The position numbers and the translations under genes were made by a program. A stretch of DNA of 64,000 nt from NCBI GenBank assembly GCA_940337035.1, contig CALNHX010002972.1, positions 98,322 through 162,321 of the forward strand. Direction: 5' to 3'. This stretch comes from Agriotes lineatus. Its lineage: Eukaryota > Arthropoda > Insecta > Coleoptera > Elateridae. Positions 1 to 11,787 of the stretch are shown here, piece after piece (the first letter of the stretch is position 1; the number at the start of each line of letters is the position of its first letter). A model generated the notes under the pieces. That model was not told the DNA's origin. It ran no database searches and saw only the letters and a list, made by a program, of their open reading frames with translations.

Positions 1-185
1 AATCTAGCAATGCAGAACTACAGGGAGTAACAAAATAACCGTAACAACCTGTTGTGCAGAGCAAGTATTTGCGAGCGTCTAATCACGTACACAGTTCGAT
101 CTCGACTGACTTTTATTACCAGAATATATTCTAAATTTTATAAAGAAGATACAGTTAAGTTAGTGGGGCAACCTACAAAGGATGG

Positions 186-360
186 AAAATACAAGAAAGG
201 TAAAAGAACTTTGGCAATCGAGAACAGATACACAGGGAAGAAGAGGAAGACCCAGAAAAAAGTGGGACAAAATAATAGAGAATATTCTAAAGGGAAAGGA
301 ATGAAGTTGGAACGAAGCAGAAATAAAAAGGAATGGAAAATATTTCTGCATAGTAAACAA
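186..360 (+). pseudogene. 3' tail of an RTE-type non-LTR retrotransposon ORF
   Basis: This is the extreme C-terminal end of a reverse-transcriptase polyprotein. One frame reads a GRPRKKW-type basic motif, common near the C-terminus of RTE-like elements, and runs to a stop near 300. The next frame then continues with GMKLERSRNKKEWKIF, the usual terminal tail of these proteins, so a frameshift has split it. Nothing of the RT core is visible here. A separate RTE RT fragment sits at the matching left edge of unit B (48770-48935), so RTE sequence borders both units. The identification rests on the tail motif only. Confidence 0.55.
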
Positions 361-2099
361 GTTTATATAAGCCCACACCTTGACGGTAGAGGGATATCTG
401 ATTGTATATAAGTATGTTTCATATTTCTTTTATCCTAATTCGTTATACTGTGTGATCGAGAAAGAAGGCATTAGAGAAGCTGTTAAGATTCAAAAGTCAT
501 TTACAGCTATTTATTTAATTATTTGCCCTAAACTCGGTTAAAATTAACTTTCTGCCTTATATTTCTTTGAGCCTGATTTTCCCTGCAATGACACTGAGCA
601 TTCAGATCTTCTCTAAGCTATATTTTAATGCTCGAGAGCCCCTGGAGTGTAGACTTCACGTTATGCATCTTTGTTGGGTTGCATGTCTGGCCCCTTTCCC
701 AAAATTTGGCTTTTGTTATCAGGTTTTTTGGAAACCATCTTCCCAGTCTCCATGTTGTGCTGCTAAAGACAGCTGCATCGAAAATTAACGACTTGGAGAC
801 ATACCTTAATTGGATTTGTTCGATGGCATCTTGTTTGTGAAATTACTTTTGGTTTGGTTGGAATTCTTCGTAGGTCTTGGTACAGGCCCCGAGAATTGTA
901 TTTTTGATAATTTTCAAGCCCAAACCTCGTTTGGATTTTGCTTTGGCAAAACACATGTTTTCCCTCTTGGTGTAATGCAGCCGTAAACAACTACAACGGG
1001 TGTTATTAAGTTTAATCAGCTCGGTTCTATGACGTGTTGCCCCTTTTCAGCTTTTCCTACCTGGCGACCTACCTACGGCTTTTCCCACCTGGTGACGCAG
1101 CTTTAGTTTGGTTACGTCCCTTTACCTGGTGGCGATTTGAGAAATATTCCGCCCCTTGCGAGCACATCTGCACCTAGAACCATTTCGTCTATGATGGCCT
1201 CTAGCTGCTGCCCCCAAGCTTGACACGCACGTAGAGATAGCGCAGGTGAACGCCTGTGAAACCTCCTGCGATAGTTACCTTGTGCTCGTTCCTTTCTTGC
1301 CGCCTTGCAGCCCTTCGACCTATGCCTACGCTCACTGCAGCTGGGGAAAATCCATTGCAAAGGTCGGTTACTTAGTATTTTAATTTCGGCCCTTCGAATT
1401 TCGAGTTCCGCCTGGAGGTGCTTTCGTGATTGTGCTACGGCGTGATAAATAAACTTTTAGAATCTTTTAATGTGTATTTTAAGCGGTTAACTCGCCTGTG
1501 AAATGTAGATTGATGAAATTGTCATTGTAAAGGACCCATTCAAGTTTTAACGGTACTGTTTATTTCGTACGGCAAATGCATGAAAAGTCTTGTTTTATTT
1601 TCGATCGTCACGAGACTTTAGTGACTTAATATACGGTTGAATACAACTTTAGTATGCGCCCTGATTTTGCAAGAAATTTATTAGACGTTCCGCTTGCGAC
1701 ATTTTAATGCAGCTTGATTAGGATTTTAGTCAACTATCGGTTTTATAGCACTATATTCGGAAGCAAGATCTTGAATCCCATGCAGGCGTCTTTGTGAAAT
1801 AAAGTTAAACCTTGCATGGTGGGCGGTTGGTCGGATTCAACTAGCCTGTCTAAATTTTTCAATTATAATAGTTGTGTCGTAGCCACGATGCTATCCACCG
1901 TTTTTATTTAGTAGTGCATTTGGCCAAATTAAAAATCAACTTGTAATTTCTAATACTTATATTTCTTAGCAATCAGAGTATTGCTTTCAGTTTAACTATT
2001 TAATTTAAGTTGAACCTACTTGTCAACTTTGCTTAAATGATTATGTAAAATTTATACGTCAATATTTTGGTGAGATTTGGCCATACGCTTAATTATTAT

Positions 2100-2711
2100 T
2101 GTTACGTTCTTAACGTTTGGGCTATTTAAAATTATACGACAAACATGAGTTCAAACATTTATTTACAACAATGAATTATTACGATTATTGTTTACAAGCA
2201 CATGCGAGAATTATCAAGTAGATTACAAATTAATACAGGCACTAACGAACTATCGATACATTTATTTCTTATTACATACGGATTAACACATTTATTTATA
2301 TCACTCTTAAACACTAACGATTATATATAGTTATTTATTTCTATTACTTATATGTACACACGGGCTTTTATTTATGTGGGAGCTCTACACGGCTTTTACG
2401 CGTTTTGCTGCCGAATTCGAACTGCCCGCTATTCATGCGGGCGTGTATTTATATTTCAGGTAATTCCTTTCTAGACTAATCGCGAGGACGCTCGACCTTT
2501 CTAGGAACCGCGTGACGCATCCGCGTTTGTTGCCCTCGAGCGCGTCCCTGAAAGCGTGAGTGTCCGTTGCACCTGGCTGTAAGGGCGCTTCCCGAGCATT
2601 CGACCGCTGTGACTCATATTTCTGCAGCTGCTTCGAGAAGTTCTGGAACGCTCGCGTATTAATCGCCAAGGCTGCCGACTCATCCATCCCTCGGCCCTCA
2701 GGATCGTAACA
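2100..2711. mobile_element. Solo LTR, 612 bp, TSD TTAT
   Basis: The element starts TGTTACG and ends CGTAACA, giving TG...CA ends inside a 7-bp inverted terminal repeat. It is flanked on both sides by TTAT (2096-2099 and 2712-2715), the 4-bp duplication usual for gypsy-type LTR integration. No internal domain is present, so it reads as a recombined solo LTR, nested in the larger insert at 481-3076. Confidence 0.65.
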
Positions 2712-2974
2712 TTATTAACGAACTGTGATATTATCTCCCTACTGAGATCTTGTGTGGGTTCCTTTGTATTATTTGTTGTGTAAAATAATTGTGGAGCATC
2801 TCATTTCATTATTGCTTATTATATTGAATCGTTACCTATGCCAGCAAATTTTATTTATGCCGTTATCTTTATTTTCAGGAAGTGTTTGGTAGCGCATTTT
2901 GTTGTATGCCCTTATGTGCGATTAGCAAAGAGCTGTTTTATCTGCTACCTGGCGCCCGTATTTCTTTTTTTTTA

Positions 2975-3070
2975 GCTGAAGATTTGAGTCTCTAATAAAA
3001 CCCACGGCCTCCTCTGGCTGAGAGGCCGGCTGTCTTTGCTTACCGCCCTTACCACTAGAGCAACGGTAAC
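2975..3070 (-). repeat. tRNA-derived SINE head (degenerate)
   Basis: On the minus strand, TCTAGTGGTAAGG resembles an RNA polymerase III A box and GTGGGTTTTATT a decayed B box, at tRNA-like spacing. No aminoacyl stem closes, so this is a SINE remnant and not a tRNA gene. Confidence 0.4.
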
Positions 3071-3609
3071 AACGGTAACACAGTCCGTGGTATTAATCCA
3101 GATCTGGTATATTTACTATTGACCCGTTACAAGTATCATCACAATACATCAATATTAACTAGGAGGCTACTGGAGCTACCTGTGGACAAGCACGTGGATG
3201 TGTAGGTGATACCCAGATTTTAATAATCTTATCAAGGCCTATGCTGACTTTTTTTATCTATCGCGCAGTATTTGTTACAGGGCAATCCCTATTTACGACA
3301 TGTAACAAGATTAAACGGTGCTTAGTAGCTCAGAAGAATGTGTGGGGGACGCAGATAAGAGGGGGCTCTATTGCAATACTCAAAATAAGGGCGTTGCAGC
3401 TGTAACAGCAATAAAGAGTTTCCAACACACTTATTCATAATTGTACCTGCTCGTTATCAGCAGGACCAGTAGATGTGTTCACCTGCGAAAGAATACCACA
3501 AGAGATACAGTGTTATGTAATACTAACATATTCTTGAAGATATTATTTTATCCAGGGCCCCCGCTACCATATGTGCAAAGTGTGCAATGCACACGGGCGC
3601 CATCCTTTA

Positions 3610-4506
3610 GGCCCTGAACACACGGGATTCCGTTTCCCAGATTCGGTATGCGGGATACAGAATCTGAGACACGGCGACTGAATCTCAGACGCGGGCCTTC
3701 AGTCACTTGCAGTGCCGTGCTGTTATGGACCTAGCATTGCTGTTCTTTGTTTCTGTCGAATTAGTGTAGAAGTGCTGTATTTAAAGTCAGGGATTGGGCT
3801 CTACTAAGCTAATAAATTTTTCATTGTTAAATAATGTACTCTCTATGATCGTTGTATAGTAAGGAACGCCTTGCTTATTCGATTTAAAAAGAAGTTGAAG
3901 AAAATCTGCTACGCCTATGACATGATATCATATGTTCTGGCTGGCAAAAGTAGGCGAGTCCAGGCCGTGGTACACGTGGACTCATATCCTCTATATGCTC
4001 CAATGGTAAATCGGTATCCGAGATACAGAATGTGTCGCCGGCGGCCGATTTTCCTTATCTCTCCATTTCGGCCGCCGGCTACAAATTCTGTATCTCGGAT
4101 ACCGATTTACCATTGGAGCATATAGAGGATATGAGTCCACGTGTACCACGGCCTGGACTCGCCTACTTTTGCCAGCCAGAATATATGATATCATATCATA
4201 GGCGTAGCAGATTTTCTGCAACTTCTATTTAAATCGAATAAGCAAGGCGTTCCTTACTATACAACGATCATAGAGCGTACATTATTTAACAATGAAAAAT
4301 TTATTAGCTTAGTAGAGCCCAATCCCTGACTTTAAATACAGCACTTCTACACTAATTCGACAGAAACAAAGAACAGCAATGCTAGGTCCATAACAGCACG
4401 GCACTGCAAGTGACTGAAGGCCCGCGTCTGAGATTCAGTCGCCGTGTCTCAGATTCTGTATCCCGCATACCGAATCTGGAAAACGGAATCCCGTGTGTTC
4501 AGGGCC
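3610..4506. mobile_element. 897-bp palindromic (foldback) element, Harbinger-like TSD
   Basis: Two arms of 439 bp (3610-4048 and 4068-4506) are inverted copies around a 19-bp loop, with roughly nine differences seen by eye (about 98% identity). The ends are GGCCCTGAACACACGGG and its complement, flanked by TTA on both sides (3607-3609, 4507-4509). A 3-bp TWA duplication with a GG-starting TIR is typical of non-autonomous PIF/Harbinger elements. It sits inside hAT-1 and so is younger than it. The open frames across it are mirror images of one another and are not genes. Confidence 0.85.
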
Positions 4507-4965
4507 TTAGGGGCGCCAAAACCCAGGGTCCAAAAAAAATTGCAAAAAAATTTGCAAAAAAAAAACAAAAAACAAAAATTTATTTTAAGATAAAAGTTGA
4601 GAAATTAAATAGGATTAGGTGTAAATACACACGAAATTTTATTAGTATATCATCCAGTTACTGCCGATTCCTATGTTGCGAGAACATGTCAGGCGGTAGT
4701 TTCTTGATTTTTCCTGTTCAGACATGAATTATGCCTGGAGCGCTATAAAAGCGATGCATCTCCAGAGGCGTTTTTAAACGGGTTAGTTCACTGGACCGTA
4801 CAACAAGTTCATAAGAGCAAGTAATCCTATTAATTTTTACATTTAAAGTTATTTTTATTTTGTCAAGTGTTGTGTTGTATAATATTTTGTTTACGACTTT
4901 TTTTCTAAAAAAACAAGTGCTGAATACCTGTTGACTGCAATTTCAACGGTTTGATTTTTTATAAA

Positions 4966-7900
4966 ATGGTAAGTGTTCCCTACTTTATACTATCAACATT
5001 AACCCTTTATAGGATACTGGTTATAATTAATTTTTTTTTACCCAAATATCTTTTTATTAATTGAAATGTCATGTACGAGTTTAAAAAAGTAATTGGTTTT
5101 TTATCCATAACTCGCTTAGTTTTTATGCTATCGATCTTTTTAAAAAACTATTTTGTAGGGGTTTTTAAGGGCTATAAGATCAAATTAGTTTAATATTTTT
5201 CTGCCTTTATTTTTGAAAAGGTTTAAGCTGAAAGGCTCGAACAAATTGGTTTTTACTCAAATATGCAAACTTGGTGCTTATTATTGTGCTTACTTTAGAA
5301 GTTAATTCCTAATTCCCATGAGTACTCATTATTTATTTGTTTTTTTAGGATAAAAGAAAGAGACCTTCAGGTGCGAAGTTTCGCGAGCAAAAAAAAACTG
5401 AGACTACAAGAAAGAGAAAAAATGGCTGGATCTTTAAAGCACTTTTTGCAAAATAATCAAGATTCCACGGAGACTATCGATGCCACCGAATCTCAGGATT
5501 CTAAATCCGTAATATCAGTAACCGTGAGTGGACCATCTGAAATTTCAACAGAGGCGACCACGGTAACATTAGGTCCTGCAACAAGTGGCGGCGGTTGTAG
5601 CAGCGAAACAGCTTCTACTGATGCAAAGCCCGATGAAGCGATGACACCATCCTCGTCTACAGCAATTGAACAATCCACTTCAGGTAATTCAGTTTGTGTA
5701 AGAAGTTCGGTAATGTCAGCTACCGAAATACCTGCTGCAAGTGACACTTTCGATTAAGGCTTTAATGAGGCTAGTGTCGATATAATTCCGTCCGACCCCG
5801 GTTTGTGGCCCGAAAGAATCACCAATGAGATAGCTAGAATATTGGTTAAACGTGGTCCGCCCTTGATAGACATCAGTTTTAGCTTTCCTAGTAATAAAGA
5901 TAAGAGAAAGTTTTCGTGCAGATACTTTGTAAGAAGTCTAGCAAATGGAGAAAAAGTCGAAAGGACTTGGCTTATTTACTCTATTTCTAAAGATTCTGTA
6001 TTTTGTTTTTGTTGTAAGTTGTTTTGTAAAACTCCTAACAGTTTTTGTGATACAAATGGAGTATCTGATTGGCAACACTTGTCTTTGCTAATGAAGAGAC
6101 ACGAAACGTCAATTTTACACAACAGTAATATGAACACTTTGGTAAATTTAAAAAAAATGTTGAGACATCTACTACTGTTAATGCTCATCACCTGCGGATT
6201 TTAGAAACTGAAAAAAAATATTGGTGCGACGTGTTGAAAAGAATTATTGCGATTGTTAAGTATTTATCTACACAATGCTTGGCATTTCAAAATCCTTCTA
6301 AATTACTTTTCGAACATGATAATGGAAATTTTCTAAAAGCTGTTGAGATGATTGCCTCTTTTGATTCAGTGATGAGACAGCACGTTAGCCGAGTGTGTAA
6401 CTCCCAAAAAAAAATCTGTTAAAATGACTCATTATTTAGGCGTGCAAATACAGAATGAAATAATTGAATTATTGTCGTCTAAAGTAAGAAATAATATTTT
6501 AGAGATGGTTCGCAGTTCAAAATATTTTTCAATAATATTAGATTGTACACCAGACACTAGTCACACTGAGCAAATTAGTCTTGTTCTGAGGTATGTTGTC
6601 CCCTTAACACCACTTCAAAAAAGGTTGAAGTTAAGAAAGTTTTATTGCGTTTAATCCAATACTGGACTCTACAGGGGAAGGGATATATACATTTGTGACA
6701 GAAATTTAAAAAAATTAAATTTAGATATAAAAAATATTAGGGGACAAGGTTGTGATAATGGGGCAAACATGAAGGGAAAGCATGTTGGGTTTCAAAAACG
6801 CATTCTTGATGCGAATCCGAGAGCCCTTTTTGTACCTTGTCCGGCTCATACTTTGAACTTAACAGTAAATGACGCTTCTAAGGTGTCAGATGCTACAGTA
6901 AACTTTTTAATCTTGTGCAAGAGTTATATAACTTTTTTTCGTCATCCACAAAAAGGTGGGATGTTATGAGAAAAAATGTCCCCGGGTTAAGTTTAAAGCC
7001 TCTAAGTGAGACAAGATGGTCCAGCAGAATTGATGCAATAAAGCCCCTTAAACTTTATTTAATTAAGGTTTGCGAAAGTCTTCTAGAAGTAGCTGAAGAT
7101 AATTCCATTCACTTTGATGCAAGACATAAAGCGAGTTCCCTCTTAACGTCTGTACAACATTTTCAATTTATTTGTGGAATTATTATTTGGCATGACGTTT
7201 TATTTCATATAAATATTGTCAGCAAACAAATCCAAAGTGCTACAATTAATATTAAAGTATGCGAAACCTACCTAAAAAATGTAGTTGATCACTTCCAGCA
7301 ATATAGATCTGACCAATCATTTCAAGAAATTCTTGTACAAGCGAAAGAAGTAGCACTCTCTCTCGAAATTGAAGAAGACTTTCCACCGTTACACGGTCAG
7401 GAGGAAATTTAAACCAAAACTGTTTGACTATGAACTACGAGATGAGACCCTTCAAGATCCAAAAACCGCCTTTAAAATTAGTTTTTTCTTAAAAATTATA
7501 GATCAAACTTTAAGCTCTCTAAAAAACCTATTTGACTTATTAAATGAGTATGGTAATATTTTCGGATTTTTTAGCGACATATTCAAATTAAGTGACAGCG
7601 ATCTTTTAAAACGTTGTTCTGTTCTTGAAGAACGACTGACAGATCAGGATAATAAGGATATAGACTCCAATGATTTGTTTAATGAAATTAAAGAGTTAAC
7701 GTTGTTTTCATTACTTGATGATACTGACCCCTTAAGTATTTTACAATATATATTTGAAAACAATTTAATCTCCACCCCTCCAAACGTAAGCATTTCACTA
7801 AGAATTCTTCTGACAGTGCCTGCATCTTTATTATTTAAGATCGACAATGATTCAAGAAAGATTGTCTAGGCTAGCAATATTAGCAATTGAACAAGAAATT

Positions 7901-7977
7901 TTTGATGGTATAAATTTTAGCGATGTAATTAACCAATTTGTAACAGCAAAGTCTCGGAAAATATCGCTACTACAATA
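4966..7977 (+). pseudogene. hAT transposase pseudogene (TTF-type zinc finger/DUF4371 class)
   Basis: The gene model begins with an ATG (4966-4968) directly followed by a GTAAGT donor. An intron runs to the acceptor at 5347-5348, and exon 2 opens with a basic DKRKRPSG stretch usual for this class. Decay then shows: a frameshift in the A-run near 5390, an in-frame TAA at 5755-5757, and further frameshifts or stops near 6150, 6415, 6640, 6950 and 7390. The zinc-finger region (about 5803-6120) contains FCFCCKLFC and DWQHLS. The DUF4371-like core contains GCDNGANM and CPAHTLNL (about 6750-6870). The C-terminal dimerisation domain has lost the segment before ERLSRLAILAIEQE. No functional product is expected. 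Confidence 0.88.
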
Positions 7978-8889
7978 GCTATTTTTTATTTTTCTCTTGT
8001 ACCTAGCTATCAGTTTTGATTTTATAACAAAGTTACCTAGGTATTTGTTATCAGAAGTATCTGCATATTTTTTAAAATATCTAAGTATAAGTAGAAAGTA
8101 GTACTTATATATATGTAGACATTAGGCAATATTTCTGTTATTTGTTCCTAAAAAAAATGTGATTTTTAGTTGTGGGTTATTTTCTAGTATTTATAAACAA
8201 CGTGTCTGTACCCCATTAGTTAAGTAAATGCTTTAAAATGGGTGTGAACAAGAATTTATTTTAATTTATTTTGTTATGATTTTATTCTGTTTGTTTTATT
8301 TTTATATTTTAGTCTACAAATAAATATGACTTCTAAAGTTCAGTTTTTTGCTTTATTTCAAGCACCTACCTACCTACCTACCTTCAAAAAAATAAATAAA
8401 AAAACATGATCCAAAATGCCTTAAGGGGCGCCAAAATCCGTTTTTGCACACAGGCGCCACTAGCCCTTACGGGGGCCCTGATTTTATCTACTACTTTAGC
8501 TACTTAATACAATAGTTTTTAACAAAGTATTAAAGATAAAACAATATAATGCCTTAGAATTTCTTCAACCTGTGGACTTTACTATGTAAGCCAATATTAT
8601 AATAATATCTAATAGACTGCTAAATTACTCCTATCTATTTTTTCAAAATACTTTAAATTAAACAATTTGCCCTAATATTTTTTTATTTCTTTGACTAGTT
8701 CAGATTATAACAAACATCTTATCTCAGGTGGGGACTTGCGTTAGAAAATTCTATCAAAATAACTGTACAAAATGTTTGGTTATTGACAAATTATTTCAGA
8801 ATGATTTTAAATCTTTCAACTGTCACTGTCAACTTACTAATATAACACTTAGCTGAATTTATATTTAATTAACACAAATCAGTTCCAAT

Positions 8890-9316
8890 ATGTTGAAAAG
8901 AGTAAGTATTTTTAGTAAGTAATTCATTATTCCACTGTTAATATTAATTAATGTTTATTAATTACATATACCTGGTTATCTTCCCCTTTTAAAATAGATC
9001 CAATTATCCTGTAGAAATCAGCACAAATATAACCAAGCTAAGTTGTCACATGTATTTGAATCTTCAACCAGGAGCCTATTACACCCAGAGCCGGATTAAG
9101 AGGGGGGCTAAGGGGGCTGCAGCCCCGGGCCACCGAATTTCGGGGGCCTCGAAAAGATTCGAAGGTTATAATCTAGTGCGGTTTCTAATCATTTAGATCC
9201 CTTTGTACCCGTTGCATAAATGGGAATGGGACCTTTAAAAAATTTAGCCCTGGGCCCCACATATCCTTAATCCGGCTCTGATTACACCACCCCTCTTTCG
9301 GGTTTTTTATGTATAA
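8890..9316 (+). pseudogene. Small gene-like exon pair, interrupted by a MITE
   Basis: A short ATG exon (8890-8901, four codons) ends at a GTAAGT donor. A candidate acceptor at 8996-8997 opens a frame in phase that runs through the target site of the hAT MITE at 9086-9280. With the MITE and one copy of its 8-bp duplication set aside, the frame stays open for about another 15 codons before a stop. The N-terminus is basic, with R/K, S and Q and few acidic residues, which would suit a mitochondrial presequence, but I do not recognise the protein. This could be a chance frame. Confidence 0.3.
9086..9280. mobile_element. hAT MITE, 195 bp, TSD ATTACACC
   Basis: The inverted ends CAGAGCCGGATTAAG and CTTAATCCGGCTCTG are perfect over 15 bp, and both sides carry the identical 8-bp duplication ATTACACC (9078-9085, 9281-9288). 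The interior has the G-run/C-run composition (GGGGGCTGCAGCCCC) often seen beneath hAT termini. It is far too short to encode a transposase. Confidence 0.93.
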
Positions 9317-9940
9317 TAATTAAATTAAGATATCTACCCTATTTGCTTAGTGAACAAAAGTAGTATCAATAATAATATATTTCGCATTTACCTTGTTACT
9401 TTCAAATGAAGTCTAAATTGACATATCTCATCAATAAATATATGACATTGAAATTATGTCATTTAAATCTTTTTAAATGTACCTCGGCTAGCCAGCTTAT
9501 TTAGCAATTAAGAACTCTATTTCCTTCTCAGCTGAATGAGTTATTGTTAATATAAATTATATCTTTAGAATTGTATTTTGAATTATCAAATTATTATCAA
9601 TTTGACTTGCTTTTTAAATCACACTATCTAGTACTTGAAATTGAACCTTATAATTCAGTTATAGTGTATTAATATGTTTGGCTTGACATTACATTTAATA
9701 ATCAAACTAAAGGTTGTCAAAATATTTAATTAAATTACTTGTTCCAAAAATGTGAGGTTAAACTTTCTTAAAGATAACTAGACCAAAAATAATACAATTT
9801 CTAAATATAAAAGCCGAAAACGTCGAGTACTCAAATCAATTCAAATTTGGAAAACTTAATATTCTAAATGTTCTCTAAATCTAAAATACAATGTTTTATT
9901 CTAATTTTGCCGTACCAAACTGTTATTAAAATACACTAAC

Positions 9941-10036
9941 CTTCTCAAAGATGAACTCGTACCTGAAGTGTGTCTCTATATCAGCTCCAAACTGATCACA
10001 GTCGTCAAGCATCTCCTTTAAATGTCGAAGGCTCAT
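9941..10036 (-). CDS. Candidate first coding exon, 32 codons, unidentified
   Basis: On the minus strand an ATG at 10036 opens 32 codons containing the stretch DDCDQFGADIETHFRYEF, ending at AAG followed by a GTTAGT donor (9940-9935). The balanced composition (acidic, aromatic, no low complexity) looks like a real protein exon and not a random frame. About 85 bp upstream lies a TCAGTT initiator-like hexamer (10124-10119), the arthropod Inr consensus, so the exon would have a short 5' UTR. I do not recognise the protein and found no convincing second exon downstream. It may be a captured or orphaned exon. Confidence 0.4.
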
Positions 10037-10118
10037 AAAAACTCGTTGTAGCTGTCGTGACCGTTTAATATTTTGTTAAACGGTAGTGCAGTATGCCACA
10101 AACACAAACACTCGCACT

Positions 10119-10124
10119 AACTGA
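10119..10124 (-). promoter_or_regulatory. Initiator-like element (TCAGTT)
   Basis: TCAGTT fits the arthropod TCAKTY initiator consensus. It is followed on the minus strand by GTGCGAGTG and, about 85 bp on, by the ATG of the candidate exon at 10036. No TATA box is apparent. A hexamer alone is weak evidence; its support is the position. Confidence 0.3.
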
Positions 10125-10744
10125 TGACTTAAACACCAATAACCACTTGAAATGGTTTCTATTAATCTCCAAATCGCTATGCGAATAATAATTGTGACTC
10201 CTTGGTCATACTTTGATCGTGCAGAAGGCTATTCTTGCTAACACGTACCAAACTTCAACATTATTCTCACAATTAAAGGGATATTAGACCTTTAACGTGA
10301 CTAATTAGACTGAGATTACTCGAAATATAGAAACTTTTTCAGTTGCAGTTGCAGTAAACAACCCTCTGGTTGCTAATATTTACTGCTACCAGCTATCCCC
10401 TTCCACTTGTTATCACATGATACCCTTGAGATATCTGGATATTAATTGAAAATAATTAAGCATTCTCACAGCATGCTACATTCCAAGCCCCACTTCAATT
10501 AGAATCCCCAGTGTTACAATGAACCAAACACCTCCAAAGTGTCACGCTACAACTCCAACAGCCACCCAGCTCTCCTAGATGGTATATTCTTTATTACATA
10601 CAACTGCAAATCCAAGATGTAATCCTCTATACAGCAACCAACATGGTATCCAATCCTTCTATTCCATTCTATAAACACCTACCCAAATGATGAATTTGTG
10701 ACAGCAAGCCCAATGAAAATTCAATTCACAGATGTCCTCACCTC

Positions 10745-10835
10745 AATTGTGACCGGCACGAACTCGAACCAGGGATCCCCGTTTCAGGTTATAATTAATC
10801 CATTAATAAGTATATGCCGGCATACCCATTCAAAT
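10745..10835 (-). repeat. tRNA-derived SINE fragment
   Basis: The minus strand carries GGTTCGAGTTC, matching an RNA polymerase III B box, preceded by GGGGATCCCT. The A-box side is decayed. No target duplication was found. Confidence 0.4.
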
Positions 10836-11787
10836 TATTTACAGGTATCTGCGTATTGACAGAAATCCATATCACAGCTCTTCCAGTCAACCCAGTTAGT
10901 ACGGACTCATCTCACCAATTCCAATCTTCAAAGTTATCCTTTATTAACTAATTAGTTCCCTTCTTCTTGTTAAAAAATGTCTCAGTTTGATTATTCCATT
11001 TATTATTAATTAATTTTGTGCTTTGCACTCTTATATACATCACAGTATTAATAAACTTTGATTATAAAAGGGGTTTATTTTATAACTTTTTCTTAATACA
11101 AAAGAATTATGTCTACATTTTTTAGAATCGAAATCAGTTGTTATCTAATAATAAATTTTACTATAGTAATCCTCAATTTTTAACATAATGTTTTAAACTA
11201 ACATCCTGGATTATTTTTTATTACATACAGTACATTGTCTTAATTCATCTGACAAATTCCAAGTAACTTATTTAAATATTAATTCAGCTTATGATTTTCA
11301 TATTGTTTCAGACTATCTTATAATTTGTTCTAATTATTTACCTTTTAATTATAAATTGCTCTCTGTTAACTGTTAACAATTTATCTATTTATCTATATAT
11401 TTATCTAATATATACTACAGGTTCTTCTGTATGTTTACAAAGTAAGTAGTTTGTCTCTATACATAACATCAATTTGAATCAATATAATAACGTAGGATGC
11501 TATCACACCTACTATCTGAAATATAAATATTGTTAATTATAAATATATTTGGAATTATTTAGTTGTACATTATTATTATACATTTATTGCACACTTCAAT
11601 AAAGTGACACATAAACAAAATGAGAAGGTGCTAGCTCCTTGTCGATACTTCGGTACAGTGTTGGGATGGAGTGGTTTTGGCGTGCGATCTTTGTAGCCCG
11701 CTCTTTAAGACATATTAATTAATTTTCGTAATATGTTAAAACGATGGTTTCAGTGTGGGAAAGCCGTAATTATATTATGTTACGTAT

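Larger units (their letters stand above)
481..3076. mobile_element. Compound insertion with LTR-like ends
   Basis: Unit B reads straight through this site, so the block is inserted. It begins TGTTAAG and ends GGTAACA, resembling the TGTTAAG/TGTTACGG termini of the long solo LTRs elsewhere in the window. After subtracting the nested LTR at 2100-2711, its length is about 2.0 kb, close to those LTRs. The flanks AAGC (left) and CAGT (right) would be a decayed 4-bp target duplication. A SINE head lies at its right edge, so the exact right end is uncertain. No coding sequence was recognised; the short open frames at 1112-1360 and 2433-2687 match no known protein. Confidence 0.45.
3553..8480 (+). 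mobile_element. hAT-superfamily DNA transposon (hAT-1), decayed
   Basis: The terminal inverted repeat is CAGGGCCCCCG at the left and CGGGGGCCCTG at the right. Both ends are flanked by the identical 8-bp duplication ATTTTATC (3545-3552 and 8481-8488), the hAT hallmark, and units B and C lack the insert. The subterminal regions share GGCGCC-rich blocks in inverted orientation. The element carries a broken transposase on the plus strand and, near its left end, a separate palindromic element at 3610-4506. Total length is 4928 bp including that insert. Confidence 0.93.
8572..11395. other. 2.8-kb insert absent from units B and C, low-copy-looking sequence
   Basis: Units B and C run directly from the ...TTCCAACTGT block to ATTTATCTAG. 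Unit A has this block in between. No terminal repeats or target duplication were recognised. It holds a small plus-strand exon pair (8890-9316), a hAT MITE (9086-9280), a minus-strand first-exon candidate (10036-9941) with an initiator-like element, and a tRNA-like SINE fragment near 10765. The remainder, including about 10840-11395, is AT-rich and shows nothing recognisable. It could be captured host DNA. Confidence 0.5.

Noticed and set aside
3871..4727. Overlapping open frames on both strands
   Set aside because: They are mirror images produced by the palindrome at 3610-4506.
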